A DNA stretch of 64,000 bases from Dyella sp. C11 (GCF_003121485.1 NZ_QAVX01000001.1:248001-312000), one strand, 5' to 3'; positions 24,669-34,686 are shown, counted from the first letter of the stretch. Notes: generated from the letters alone by a model not told the origin. Numbers and translations are program-made.

Positions 24669-27581
24669 TTAGAACTTCACGGTGGCGCGTGCCCAGTAGT
24701 AGCGACCCATCACGTCATACGTTGCCGTATCCACGTTGTAGTTCAGGCCGTTCTGGTACACCAGCGGCGGGATGCGGCCGCTGAGGTTGTCGATACCCAC
24801 GTCGAACCTGGTGTGGATGGTCGGCCACTCATAACCTGCCTGGATGTCGTGGTATGTGATGGCACCCATCGGCATCGACACAGCCTGGCCGGTATCGGCA
24901 TAGGCGGTGAGGTTCTTCAGGTGGTTGATGTAGCGGCTCTGCCACTGGGCGCTCCAGTTGCCCAGGGCCCAGTTCAACGTGAACGTGCCACGCCAGCGGC
25001 TGATGTTGCCGAACTGCTGCGTGTAGGTGCCCGCGTAGTTGATGGTCTCTGCACCCGGTGCGCCCGGCGTGGCGTCGTTCTTGAACGTATCGATGTACGT
25101 ACCGCCGAGCGAGGCCTTGAACTTGCCGGGGTCCACGCCGCCCACGTCGAAGTGCGGGATGACGTAGTTCAGCGTGAAGTCCACGCCGCTGGTGCTGAGG
25201 TTGCCCAGGTTGACGTACGGCGTGTTGACGTAGTTGATGCCACCCGGGATCGACGTGCTGGCGCCGTAGCGGTTGATGAAGCCGCAGTACGGGCTGCCGT
25301 TGTCCGCGTAGCACTCATTCAGCACGGTCTGTGCCTGAATGATGGTCAGCATGTCCTTCAGCGTGATGCGCCACAGGTCCACCGTGCCCGACGCGCCGTC
25401 CAGCCAGCTCGGCGAGTAGACGAAGCCGAAGTCATACGACTTGCCCTTTTCCGGCTTCAGCGTGCTGCCCACCGTCGCCGCACCCGAGTAGTGACCCGCA
25501 ATCTGCGTGTTGAGGGTGCTGGTGTAGTTGGTGTTCGGCGGCATGAACTGACATGCCGCGGCGTGCTGCTGGAGTTCGGCTGCCGACAGGTTGTAGCAGG
25601 GGTCGTTGACCGTCGGGTTGGTGATGGTCTGGCCGTCATACAGCTCGTCCAGGTTCGGTGCGCGGAACACCTGGGAAACGGTGCCGCGGACCAGCAGGTC
25701 CTGGATCGGGCGATATTCGATGGCGAGCTTGCCGTTGGTCGTGGTGCCCGTGGTGCTGTAGTTGGACGTGCGCACGCCCAGGTCAACGTTCAACGAATAC
25801 GCCCAGGGCTGTTCCGAAAGCAGCGGAATCAGCGTTTCGGCGTAGAGCTCCTTCACGTTGATGCTGCCGCTTGCCGGCGAACCGCAGGCTTCCTGCAGCA
25901 CCACGCAGGTGCCGGTATCCACGTTGAGCAACGCATCGCTGGTGACGGTGTAATCCATCGTGTTCTTGCGATACAGCACACCGGTGGACAGCTGCATGGT
26001 GCCGGCCGGCAGATCCCACAGCGAGCCGGATGCATTGGCCTGCACCTGCTTCATGGTCTGCGTCATGGCGTAGACCGGGTTGCTCACGCCCTTGGCGAGC
26101 AGCGCACTCGTGGCAGGGTCGGCCTGGTCGAAGATGTTGGCGCCGGCGTCGATCGCCGCCTGCAGGGCAGGGATATTCACTTCGTTGTAGTCGGTCTGCA
26201 CGCGGTGCGTGCGGCCGTAATCCACGCTGGCGTCCCAGATCCACGTGCTGCTGCCGCCAAAGTCACCGCGGAAGCCGGCATTGACCTGCTCGTTGTCGGT
26301 GCTGAACGTGTGGATGCGATTACCCACGCCGGTCAGGCGCGTGCTGATCAGGTTGTTGCCGGCCACCGACGGATCACCGAAGGGAACGCCGAACGGGTTG
26401 ATCGGATTGTCCGCGGCGACCGACCAGCCGTCCGTGCCGCTGGTGGGCGCGGGTGCGTCCTGGCCGGACGAATGCGTGTGGTTGTAGAACGCATCGCCGA
26501 AGAACGTGACGTGATCGTTGAGCTTGTAGTTGCCGAGCACGAAGAGGTTGGTGCGCTCGGACTGCGTCTGGATGTAGTTGAACGCGTTGTAGTTGTAGAC
26601 GTCGCTGGCGTTGTTGAAGCAGCGATAGTCGCTGGGGCTGCTGCCGTTGCCGCTGGCCAGCGTGACCAGGCCTGTCGTGGCGCCCGGCGCGGCGCAACCG
26701 GCCGGAAGCCCCGGGTTGCCCACGGGCAGCTGGAACTTGCCGGTGGGCACCGTGTGCGAGCCGGAGATCTGCGGGCCGGAGCTGTATAGCGACAGCTGGT
26801 GCGCCGAGAAGCTGCGACGCGTGGCAATCACCGGGTCCTGCTTGTTGTAGTCGAGGCCCGCGACGATGTTGCCCTGGTCACCCGATGCACCCACCGTGAA
26901 CTGGCCACCACGACGCTGACCATCGCCGTGACTGGAGATGCCATCGTTGCCGCTCAGTTCGGCGCCCTTGTAGTCCTTGCGCAGGATGAAGTTCACCACG
27001 CCGCCGACCGCGTCGGAGCCGTAGACCGTGGAGGCACCATTGGCCAGCACGTCCACGCGCTCGATCATGTTCTGCGGAATCATGTTGAGGTCGGGGTTGG
27101 CCAGGCGCTGGCCATCGATCAACACCAGGGTGCGATCGGTGCCAAGGCCGCGAAGCGAGACACGTGCCGCGCCGTCGCCGCCTTCCAGCGTCGGGCTGGC
27201 CACGCCGCCGCCGTTGCTGTTGTTCTGCGTGTTGGTCGCCGTACCGGAAACGCTGGGCAACTGCTGAATCACATTGCCGAGCGTGGGACTGCCGTTATTG
27301 GTGATGGCGCCGCGGTCGAGCGTGATGACCGGGTTGGCCGTTTCGGAATCCACGCGGCGAATCAGCGAGCCCGTCACCGAAACCGCCGTCAGCGTTTTCG
27401 CGCTGGACTGCTTGGGTTGCTCGGTGGTGGTGTTCTGGGTCTGCGCATTTGTTTGCGCCTGGTCGCTCGTTGCGTCCTTGCTTGCGACGTCTTCGGCCTG
27501 TGCCATCGCGGCCGTTGAAGCGATACCTACTGAAAGCGCCAAACGTACTGCTATCGACAGACGATTGTAGTTGGACTGCAT
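24669..27581 (-). CDS. TonB-dependent outer-membrane receptor
   Basis: 970 residues. Signal peptide (cleavage after AMA-QAE), a Gln/Thr-rich linker, a TonB-box-like TLTAVSVTGSLI segment, a plug domain (RRVDSETANPVITLDRGAI ... VLIDGQRLANPDLNMIPQNMIERVDVLANGASTVYGSDAVGGVVNFI) and a long 22-strand-type barrel ending in ...YYWARATVKF with the terminal Phe needed for outer-membrane insertion. It takes up an unknown large nutrient with TonB energy. GGGGAG precedes the start. A sulfotransferase and a membrane protein follow in the same direction. Very long open frames on the opposite strand are codon-bias shadows. Confidence 0.93.
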   Translation of the reverse strand: MQSNYNRLSIAVRLALSVGIASTAAMAQAEDVASKDATSDQAQTNAQTQNTTTEQPKQSSAKTLTAVSVTGSLIRRVDSETANPVITLDRGAITNNGSPTLGNVIQQLPSVSGTATNTQNNSNGGGVASPTLEGGDGAARVSLRGLGTDRTLVLIDGQRLANPDLNMIPQNMIERVDVLANGASTVYGSDAVGGVVNFILRKDYKGAELSGNDGISSHGDGQRRGGQFTVGASGDQGNIVAGLDYNKQDPVIATRRSFSAHQLSLYSSGPQISGSHTVPTGKFQLPVGNPGLPAGCAAPGATTGLVTLASGNGSSPSDYRCFNNASDVYNYNAFNYIQTQSERTNLFVLGNYKLNDHVTFFGDAFYNHTHSSGQDAPAPTSGTDGWSVAADNPINPFGVPFGDPSVAGNNLISTRLTGVGNRIHTFSTDNEQVNAGFRGDFGGSSTWIWDASVDYGRTHRVQTDYNEVNIPALQAAIDAGANIFDQADPATSALLAKGVSNPVYAMTQTMKQVQANASGSLWDLPAGTMQLSTGVLYRKNTMDYTVTSDALLNVDTGTCVVLQEACGSPASGSINVKELYAETLIPLLSEQPWAYSLNVDLGVRTSNYSTTGTTTNGKLAIEYRPIQDLLVRGTVSQVFRAPNLDELYDGQTITNPTVNDPCYNLSAAELQQHAAACQFMPPNTNYTSTLNTQIAGHYSGAATVGSTLKPEKGKSYDFGFVYSPSWLDGASGTVDLWRITLKDMLTIIQAQTVLNECYADNGSPYCGFINRYGASTSIPGGINYVNTPYVNLGNLSTSGVDFTLNYVIPHFDVGGVDPGKFKASLGGTYIDTFKNDATPGAPGAETINYAGTYTQQFGNISRWRGTFTLNWALGNWSAQWQSRYINHLKNLTAYADTGQAVSMPMGAITYHDIQAGYEWPTIHTRFDVGIDNLSGRIPPLVYQNGLNYNVDTATYDVMGRYYWARATVKF

Positions 27582-27750
27582 GATTGTCTCCCCGAAATCA
27601 TAGGCAAAGAGTCCCCGCTATAGGCGCCTAGACGTCTATAGGTGTTGCACCGCTGTATGGGTTCCCCGGAGTCACTCTTTCAGGAAATTGAGATCGAGAC
27701 AAGGCCTCTTTAACAATTCTTTCGGCCTACTAACACTTTCGTGCGTGGTT

Positions 27751-28854
27751 TCATTTGAAACCAAATGATTCAAACAGATCGCTTTGTGCGGCGAAGCTGT
27801 CGGATTCGACGAAACCGGCCAGGCCTACGCCCACCAGGCGATAGCGCGTTTCAGCGGGCTTCTGCACCCGGTCGCGCAGGGCGCAGGCGATGTCCGCGAC
27901 AGCGCGTGCGGAGTCTGGACGTGAAGCAGGTGTGAAGCTGCGAGTGAGTGTGCTGAAGTCCGACGTCTTCAGTTTCAGCACCACGGTGCGCGCAACCCGG
28001 GCGTGCGGGCCCGCGGCCTCACGTTCATGCGCCGCCCAGGCTTTGGCGGCGAGGCGTTCGATGTGCGGCGCAAGATCGTCGAGCGCCAGGTCGTGCTCGA
28101 AGGTGTCTTCCGCGGAAACCTGCAGCGTGGGGCGATCCGGCTGCACGGGATGATCGTCGATGCCCAGCGACAGTTCGTGCAGGCGCTTTCCCCAGCGTCC
28201 GAATCGTTGTTCGAGTGCTTGCCCGCCCAGGGTCCGCAGATCGGCAACGGTGGCCACGCCCAGCTCCGTGAGCCTGGCTTCCATCACCTTGCCGACGCCC
28301 GGCAAGCGACCGATCGGCAGCGGTGCGAGAAAGGCTTCCACCTGGTGAGGCCGCACCACGAAGATGCCGTCTGGCTTGCGCCAGTCTGACGCGATCTTGG
28401 CGAGGAACTTGTTCGGCGCCACACCGGCCGAGGCGGTGAGTTCGGTTTCCTGCCTGATCGCCGAGCGGATGGCTTCGGCCGTGGCGGTGGCGGAAGGCAA
28501 ACCCGTGTGCGTGGTGGTGACGTCCAGGTAGGCCTCGTCCAGCGAGAGCGGTTCGATCAGGTCGGTGTGACGCGCGAAGATCTCGCGCACCTGACGTGAC
28601 ACGGCCTTGTAGCGGGTGAAGTCCGGCGGCACGAAGATCGCCTGCGGGCACAGTCGTTCCGCGCGTACGGCTGGCATGGCCGAGCGCACGCCAAACCTGC
28701 GTGCCTCATAACTGGCCGCACACACCACCGAGCGCGCGCCGCGCCACGCGACCACCACGGGCTTGCCGCGCAGCGAGGGATCGTCGCGCTGCTCCACCGA
28801 CGCATAGAAGGCGTCCATGTCGACATGGATGATTTTGCGGGGCTGGGGTGGCAC
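27751..28854 (-). CDS. dinB: DNA polymerase IV (Y family)
   Basis: 367 residues. Catalytic motifs KIIHVDMDAFYASVE (metal-binding Asp) and SLDEAYLDVT are intact, followed by helix-hairpin-helix (IGRLPGVGKVMEARL) and little-finger domains. The C-terminus carries the beta-clamp-binding peptide QSDLF. It performs error-prone translesion synthesis. The likely start is GTG at 28854, with only a weak ribosome site. No LexA box was found by eye in the 141-bp gap before it. It lies downstream of the QEGLA gene on the same strand. Confidence 0.93.
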   Translation of the reverse strand: MPPQPRKIIHVDMDAFYASVEQRDDPSLRGKPVVVAWRGARSVVCAASYEARRFGVRSAMPAVRAERLCPQAIFVPPDFTRYKAVSRQVREIFARHTDLIEPLSLDEAYLDVTTTHTGLPSATATAEAIRSAIRQETELTASAGVAPNKFLAKIASDWRKPDGIFVVRPHQVEAFLAPLPIGRLPGVGKVMEARLTELGVATVADLRTLGGQALEQRFGRWGKRLHELSLGIDDHPVQPDRPTLQVSAEDTFEHDLALDDLAPHIERLAAKAWAAHEREAAGPHARVARTVVLKLKTSDFSTLTRSFTPASRPDSARAVADIACALRDRVQKPAETRYRLVGVGLAGFVESDSFAAQSDLFESFGFK

Positions 28855-28995
28855 TGCGTGAACGGAAGGGCTTCGACGTGTGAGGGAGCACAGTCAAGCA
28901 CGAAACCCTCTGTTCCGCAGTCACCAACGCGCAGGCCCTTCAAAACAACGCACGTTTGTATGCCGCACCGCCGGTGATGGCCGCGGGCGTGCGCC

Positions 28996-30315
28996 TCACG
29001 GCACGTGCATGCTCTCCTCCACCCGCTCCTCATCCAGCTCCACGAAACGGTTGAGGTCGAACGTGTCGAGCCGGAATCGCGCAGCCGCGGTGAAGAAAGC
29101 CATCAGCGACAGGATGCGTTGCGGATTGCGCGCCCACGGCGGCACGTACGTGGCCCGCGCGATCAGTCCTTCCTGAAGATACGGGCTCAGCGTGATGACG
29201 TCGGAGGTGGTGACGCGGCCCGCGAACAGCAGCGGCAGCATTTCGACATGGCCTGCCTGCAGCACTTTGCGGATGAACAGGTACACGATCATCACGCCTT
29301 CAAGGTACGCGCCGTCCTTGGTGAAGCAGATGCGGCCGCGCGGATCGCCGCCGCGGAAGATACGTGCGGCGCTCTGGTAGCTCTCGGTCGGTGACTGGCC
29401 GGCTTCCAGGAAGCCGCGGAACACTTCGATGAAGTCAGCGCCTTGCAGCGCGTTGTTCACGGCGACCACGCGCAGGGCAATGCGACGCAGCCGGTTCAGG
29501 TCGATGGCGCCGGTGATGATTTCCGAGAACGTCGCCAGGCCTTCCTGGGTGCGCGTGGTGCGTGGCGCGCCAAGACCCAGCGATTTGAAATAAGGCTGGT
29601 GCTTGCCGTTGAGCAGCGTGGCCGTGTGCACGAAGGCTTCGTGTTCGGTGAGCTGCTCCAGGTCCAGCGCCGAGAACAACGCGCTGGCGCGCAGGTTGAT
29701 GCTCTTGCTGCCGGCCGTGGCCTTGGACGGCAGGTCCGGATCGAGCACCACGTCCACCTTGTCCTTGTCGAAGAACGGACCCAGCCGTTCGCGCAGGCGC
29801 TGCGCGAATTCCTCGGCAGGAATATCGGCCGGCACGTGCGGTATGCCTTCGCGACTGATCAGGTCGTCGCTGATGTTCAACAGGTCGCGTGCCGCGTCCA
29901 CCGCGGTCGCGGTCTGGCTGCGGTATTTGGTGTCGGGACGGCCGTACAGTGCAGCCGAGCAGCGGGTGAATTCCTCGGTGCCCACGTTCATCAGCATCTG
30001 CGCGGCCACGAGATAGCTCCACGCCGACTTGTAGAGCCAGTTGCCGACGGGATGGCCGCGATCCACCTTCGCCATGATCGCTTTCAGGGCGTCCATTTCG
30101 CTGGACAAATCCGGATGACGTACCGGCGGCTGCGGCAGCACCGGGTTGCCCTTGTTCCACGAGTCCATGAAGGTCGCTTCCATCGACTGCGGCCAGTCGA
30201 TGGCCTTGAGTACGCGGATCTTCTTGCCCACGGCGACCAGTTCGCGGTCGCATTCGAGCAAGGGGCCAAGGGTCTTGTCGTCTTCGGGGCGGACGACGCT
30301 GGCAACGGTACTCAT
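28996..30315 (-). CDS. Flavohemoglobin expression-modulating QEGLA motif protein (DUF1704)
   Basis: 439 residues. It carries the QEGLA signature (257-261, RTTRTQEGLATFSE) and an upstream H-E-x-x-x-H zinc-type motif (His225, Glu226, His230; TEHEAFVH), the layout of DUF1704/MATCAP metallopeptidases. Eukaryotic members remove C-terminal tyrosine from tubulin; bacterial substrates are unknown, and the 'flavohemoglobin' name reflects an old expression phenotype. The start at 30315 follows AGGAGG. It is divergent from an amino-acid permease. Confidence 0.85.
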   Translation of the reverse strand: MSTVASVVRPEDDKTLGPLLECDRELVAVGKKIRVLKAIDWPQSMEATFMDSWNKGNPVLPQPPVRHPDLSSEMDALKAIMAKVDRGHPVGNWLYKSAWSYLVAAQMLMNVGTEEFTRCSAALYGRPDTKYRSQTATAVDAARDLLNISDDLISREGIPHVPADIPAEEFAQRLRERLGPFFDKDKVDVVLDPDLPSKATAGSKSINLRASALFSALDLEQLTEHEAFVHTATLLNGKHQPYFKSLGLGAPRTTRTQEGLATFSEIITGAIDLNRLRRIALRVVAVNNALQGADFIEVFRGFLEAGQSPTESYQSAARIFRGGDPRGRICFTKDGAYLEGVMIVYLFIRKVLQAGHVEMLPLLFAGRVTTSDVITLSPYLQEGLIARATYVPPWARNPQRILSLMAFFTAAARFRLDTFDLNRFVELDEERVEESMHVP

Positions 30316-30522
30316 GACGCCTCCTGGGGGCTGGCCGGGCGTGTGGCCAGCGTGCGGTGACGGGGAGGGGGCAATGTGCCCGACGCAACGTGATGCAATG
30401 GCGAAGGCGTGTCGTCAAAAAACGACGCGTTCCCAACATGTTGCAGCGAGATGTCGAACACAGGGGCGCAGTCCGCTATCGTCCATCCTTCGTATTCGCC
30501 GTGCAGGAAGCCGTGCCGCTCC

Positions 30523-31854
30523 ATGACTGCTGAGACTTCTTCCTCGTATCTGCGCCGCCTGGGTACCTGGGATGCGGCTGCCATCGTGATCGGTGGCGTG
30601 ATTGGCGCCGGCATTTTCCGCAGCGCCTCCACCGTGGCCGAGCGCACTTCGTCCGGCGCGCAGCTGCTCACGCTGTGGGCCGTCGGTGGCCTGCTCACGC
30701 TGGCCGGCGTGCTGTGTTACGCGGAGCTGGGCGCGCGTCGGCCGCAGGCGGGCGGCGTCTACATCTATCTGCGTGAGGCCTACGGACGGCTGCCGGCGTT
30801 CCTGTTCGGCTGGACGATGGCGCTGATCAACTATCCCGGCAGCGTGGCGGCGGTGGCCACCACGTTTGCGGATTATTTCTGCGCCGCCGTGGGCCTGGAT
30901 GTGCATCAGTGGGTGAAGCCGGTGGCGGCGGGTGCCATCGCCTTTATCGTGGGCGTGAATTTCTTTGGCATCCGGGCTGGCTCGCGCATGCTGAATGTGT
31001 TCACGGTGCTCAAGCTGTCGGCCATCGCACTGGTGGTGGCGGTGGGCGTGATTCTCGCCAAGGGGCAGTTCGGCAACGTGCTGGCCACGGACACCGCGCA
31101 TCCCGTGCCATCCAGCGCGATCCTGGGCGCGTTGCTGCCGGTCTTGTTCACCTACGGCGGCTTCCATTACCTCAACGACCTGGCGGGCGAGGTGCGCGAC
31201 CCTCAACGCACGCTGCCGCGCGCGCTGGGCCTGGGTCTGGGTGGCGTGGTGGTGTGCTACGTGCTGGTCAACTTTGCGTACCTCGCCGGACTGGGCCATG
31301 CCGGTCTGGCGGCCAGCCAGGCGCCCGCGGCGGACCTGATGCGCCATCTGTTCGGTGAAAGCGGCGCCACGCTCATCGCGGTGGGCATTGCCTGCTCCAC
31401 CTTCGGCTATTGCAGCATCGCCATTGCCGGCGGTGCGCGCGTGCTCCAGACCATGGGCGCGGACGGCATGCTGTTCAGTGCCGTGGGTCGTATCCATGCA
31501 CGCTCGCATGCACCGCGCGTGGCTTTGGCACTGCTGGGTGGCTGGGCCATCGTGCTGGTGGTGTCGGGAAGTTTTGGCCAGCTGGTGGATTACACGACGG
31601 TGGGCGAGTGGTTGTCGCACGCGTTCGGCATCGCCACGCTGTTCTGGTATCGCCGCCACTTCCGCAACGAGCCCTCGCCCTATCAGGTACCGCTGTATCC
31701 GCTGCTGCCGCTGTTGTTCGTCACCACGGTGCTGGCGGTGATCATCGTCACCTCGATTCGCCAGCCCAGCGATGCCGGCATGAGCCTGGCGCTGATCGCC
31801 CTGGGCGTGCCGGTGTATTACGCATGGCGTGCATGGCAACGGAGGTCGGCATGA
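30523..31854 (+). CDS. APC-family amino acid permease
   Basis: 443 residues, about twelve membrane helices. The N-terminal AAIVIGGVIGAGIFRSAS is the substrate-binding GAGIF loop of APC transporters, and LAGEVRDPQRTLPRALGLGL after helix 6 is the conserved intracellular motif. It probably imports a neutral amino acid; the exact substrate is not visible. The ATG at 30523 is used; upstream in-frame codons add unconserved sequence. It is divergent from the QEGLA gene and 88 bp before a glycoside hydrolase. Confidence 0.88.
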   Translation: MTAETSSSYLRRLGTWDAAAIVIGGVIGAGIFRSASTVAERTSSGAQLLTLWAVGGLLTLAGVLCYAELGARRPQAGGVYIYLREAYGRLPAFLFGWTMALINYPGSVAAVATTFADYFCAAVGLDVHQWVKPVAAGAIAFIVGVNFFGIRAGSRMLNVFTVLKLSAIALVVAVGVILAKGQFGNVLATDTAHPVPSSAILGALLPVLFTYGGFHYLNDLAGEVRDPQRTLPRALGLGLGGVVVCYVLVNFAYLAGLGHAGLAASQAPAADLMRHLFGESGATLIAVGIACSTFGYCSIAIAGGARVLQTMGADGMLFSAVGRIHARSHAPRVALALLGGWAIVLVVSGSFGQLVDYTTVGEWLSHAFGIATLFWYRRHFRNEPSPYQVPLYPLLPLLFVTTVLAVIIVTSIRQPSDAGMSLALIALGVPVYYAWRAWQRRSA

Positions 31855-31942
31855 TCTTGCGTCGTCATGCGATACCCCTTCAGCAAGGCGTCCTTCAGAT
31901 GCCGCAGGCATACTGCCGCCACTTCCCTGTATCGAGCCGCCG

Positions 31943-34138
31943 ATGAACCGGATCGCTCCCCTTGCCCTCGCCTGCGTCGTGGCCCTCGCGGGTTGCCACA
32001 AGGCCAGCGATACCGACCGCGCCGATCTGAGCCATGCCGCCGCGGCACCCGCGCCGGCACCGGCGGTTACCGTCAGCACGACCGATGCGCCGACCCCCGC
32101 CACGCCGCAAACCTCGCTTGACCACGTTACGTTGGACGGCAAGCCGATCACGGTCGAAGGCATGTCGCTGCAACGCTACGTGTTCCAGCCCTCGCCGCAG
32201 CCTCAGGTGACGGTGATGCTGGACAAGGGCGACTGGTCGAAGGAAGGCTCGCTGCGCGTGGACATGCAGAACGCCATGTCGTGGGCGGTCACATTGACAG
32301 TCGACATCGACGGCGCGAAGGAAGGCGAGCACCTGCACGCCACGGTGGGTGTTCCCGCCGGTCCGCCGCAAACGCTGGTGATCCCGTTGCACGCCACCTC
32401 GCCGCGCGACATGGGTATGCAGGTGGGACCGCCCATGCCGTACATGGCGGGTGGCAAGCGCGTCTTCGTGGCCACTACGGTGGAAGGAAAACTCGACCTT
32501 GCTCACGTGAAAGCCGTGCGTCTGGGCACGCCCGCGCCGACGGCCGCGCAAACGTTGCTGTTCGGCAAGCTGGATACCTCGCGCGGCGATCATGATCTGC
32601 GTGACGCCTATACCGGCATCGTCGATGCGTGGGGCCAGTACACGCGGGGCCAATGGCCGGGCAAGGTCGACACCGACGAGTCGTTGCGTGCCGGTCGACC
32701 GAAGGCCAAGCCGGGCGCAACCGTGGAAACGACGCCGCGCAAGGGTTTCGACCGCTACGGCGGACGTACCGACATGCCTGCCTTCAAGGCCACCGGTTGG
32801 TTCCGCGCGGAAAAGCGCAACGACCGCTGGCAGCTGGTTACACCGGAAGGACACGCGTTCTTCTCGCTGGGCGTGAATGTCGTCGACGACGATGGTGGTC
32901 GCACCTACATCGAAGGTCGCGAGTTCATGTTCAAGGACCTCCCGCGCGACAGTGCGCGCTGGGCGCCTTTCTATGGCACCACCGGCAAGGCGACGGGCGA
33001 TCAGACGGCGTCGGCAGGCATCGCCTATCACCAGGGCAAGTGGTTCGATTACTACTCGGCCAATCTCTTCCTTGCGGATGGCCGCCACTGGCGCCAGGCA
33101 TGGCGTGGCCGCACGCTGGAGCGGCTGGACGACTGGGGCTTCAACACGCTGGGCAACTGGAGCGACGACGCGCTCAGCCAGATGCACCACCTGGCGTATA
33201 CGCGCTCGATCAACATCGCCGGTACGTTCGGCAATGTGTCCAGCGGCTATGACTATTGGGGCCGCATGCCCGACCCGTTCGACCCGCGCTTCGCACAGGC
33301 AGCCGATGCCGCCGTTGCGCAGGTGGTGAAGGAAGTGCGCGACGATCCGTGGATGCTCGGCTACTTCGCCGACAACGAATTGGCATGGGCCGGCCAGGGG
33401 CCGCAAGGTCGCTGGGGGCTGGCGCAAGGCACCTTGCGCGGCGAGGCCCGCAGCCCGGCCAAGCAGGCATTCATCGCCGCATTGAAGAAGAAGTACGGCA
33501 CACCGGCAAAACTCGCGGCGGCGTGGGGTATCACGCTCGATGCGTGGGACGCGCTGGAGGTCACGAACTTCGCCGCGCCGAATCCCGACGATGCGCACCC
33601 CGCCATCGTGGACGACTACAGTGCGTGGCTGCGTACGTACGCGGACCAGTATTTCCGCACGGTGGCACAGGCCATCCACAAGCACGATCCGCATCACCTG
33701 TTCCTCGGCGGTCGCTTTGGCGTGCACACGCCTGAAGCCGTCGCGTCATGCGCGCAGTTCTGCGACGTGGTGAGCTTCAGTGGTTATGCCGATGTGCCCG
33801 AGCATGCCTTCGACGCGGCGGCCTTCGCCAAGCTGGACAGGCCGGCGCTCATCTCCGAATTCCATTTCGGCTCCGACGATCGCGGTCCGTTCGGCAAGGG
33901 CGTGGTGCCGACGTGGAACGAACAGCAGCGCGGCGAAGCGTATGCGCACTATGTGGCGGATGCCTTGGCCAATCCCGCCATCGTCGGCGTGCACTGGTTC
34001 CAGTACGTGGATCAGCCGGTAACCGGACGCCTGATCGATGGCGAGAACGCACACATTGGCCTGGTGGCGATCACCGACCGACCGTTCACGCACTTCATCG
34101 ACGCCGTACGCGAAGCAAACCGCAAGACAGGCTACTGA
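31943..34138 (+). CDS. GH50-like glycoside hydrolase lipoprotein
   Basis: 731 residues. Lipobox LAGC (Cys18) and a Pro/Ala-rich linker place it on the periplasmic side of a membrane. An N-terminal beta-sandwich-like domain (to about 250) precedes a TIM-barrel domain starting FRAEKRNDRWQLVTPEGHAFFSLGVNVV. The probable acid/base is Glu in GYFADNELAW and the nucleophile Glu in LISEFHFGS, with VHWFQYVDQPVTGR near the end. This is a clan GH-A arrangement close to GH50 (beta-agarase) and GH42. Agar degradation is not implied; the polysaccharide is unknown. Confidence 0.75.
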   Translation: MNRIAPLALACVVALAGCHKASDTDRADLSHAAAAPAPAPAVTVSTTDAPTPATPQTSLDHVTLDGKPITVEGMSLQRYVFQPSPQPQVTVMLDKGDWSKEGSLRVDMQNAMSWAVTLTVDIDGAKEGEHLHATVGVPAGPPQTLVIPLHATSPRDMGMQVGPPMPYMAGGKRVFVATTVEGKLDLAHVKAVRLGTPAPTAAQTLLFGKLDTSRGDHDLRDAYTGIVDAWGQYTRGQWPGKVDTDESLRAGRPKAKPGATVETTPRKGFDRYGGRTDMPAFKATGWFRAEKRNDRWQLVTPEGHAFFSLGVNVVDDDGGRTYIEGREFMFKDLPRDSARWAPFYGTTGKATGDQTASAGIAYHQGKWFDYYSANLFLADGRHWRQAWRGRTLERLDDWGFNTLGNWSDDALSQMHHLAYTRSINIAGTFGNVSSGYDYWGRMPDPFDPRFAQAADAAVAQVVKEVRDDPWMLGYFADNELAWAGQGPQGRWGLAQGTLRGEARSPAKQAFIAALKKKYGTPAKLAAAWGITLDAWDALEVTNFAAPNPDDAHPAIVDDYSAWLRTYADQYFRTVAQAIHKHDPHHLFLGGRFGVHTPEAVASCAQFCDVVSFSGYADVPEHAFDAAAFAKLDRPALISEFHFGSDDRGPFGKGVVPTWNEQQRGEAYAHYVADALANPAIVGVHWFQYVDQPVTGRLIDGENAHIGLVAITDRPFTHFIDAVREANRKTGY

Positions 34139-34155
34139 GGGGCACACGCCGACAC

Positions 34156-34243
34156 TGTAGGAGCGCACCTTGTGCGCGACCGCAGCGTTTCGTCGTTACT
34201 TCAGTGCTGACAGTCCAGGTCGCGCACAGGCTGCGCTCCCACA
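34156..34243. repeat. GTAGGAGCGCAC inverted-repeat element, copy 2
   Basis: Arms TGTAGGAGCGCACC...GCGCGACC (34156-34181) and GGTCGCGCAC...TGCGCTCCCACA (34218-34243) flank a 36-bp spacer. It sits between the GH50-like gene and a convergent membrane-protein gene, where it can act as a bidirectional 3'-end hairpin. Confidence 0.87.
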
Positions 34244-34259
34244 TGGGCGCGGGAGCGAC

Positions 34260-34667
34260 TTACGCCAGCGCTGTCGCCGCGCCGTAGCTCACCGCCATCA
34301 ACACCGCTACCGCCATGCACGCGCTGGTGGGGCGGATGCGGTGCGCATCGACGCGCGGAATAAGGCGCCACAGCACCACCACGCCGATCACCATGTCCAC
34401 CACCAGCGCGCCACGAAGCAACGGCGTGGTGAGCAACAACGCGTAGGGCGGCTTGGTGATGCCTTCGTGGATGGCGACGCCGGCAATGCTGAGCAGGCCG
34501 ATCATGCACCACACCAGGCAGGCGAAATACGTGCGGTTGAAGACCACCGGACAACGCTCCGCCCAGCGCAGCACCGACCATGCGATGAGCGCAAGGAACA
34601 ACGCGCCGATGCTGCTGTAGAGCACCCACCAGAGCAGGGTGCTGATTAAGGTGAGTGCGAAGGTCAT
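34260..34667 (-). CDS. Small four-helix inner-membrane protein
   Basis: 135 residues with four hydrophobic segments (about 2-30, 44-66, 75-95 and 105-130). No motif of known function is visible; it may belong to the DUF2269/DUF2214-like small membrane proteins but I cannot assign it. ATG 34667 has GGAA seven bases upstream; an upstream ATG at 34694 lies in the repeat. It is flanked on both sides by inverted-repeat elements. Confidence 0.65.
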   Translation of the reverse strand: MTFALTLISTLLWWVLYSSIGALFLALIAWSVLRWAERCPVVFNRTYFACLVWCMIGLLSIAGVAIHEGITKPPYALLLTTPLLRGALVVDMVIGVVVLWRLIPRVDAHRIRPTSACMAVAVLMAVSYGAATALA

Positions 34668-34686
34668 GCAGGGGTTCCGTTTTTTG

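Noticed and set aside
24597-26789. A 730-codon open frame on the plus strand
   Set aside because: Antisense to the other TonB receptor; same artefact of third-position GC bias.
27751-27766. CATTTGAAACCAAATG hairpin at the dinB stop as a terminator
   Set aside because: It overlaps the stop codon, is short and AT-rich, and has no T-run after it on the coding strand.
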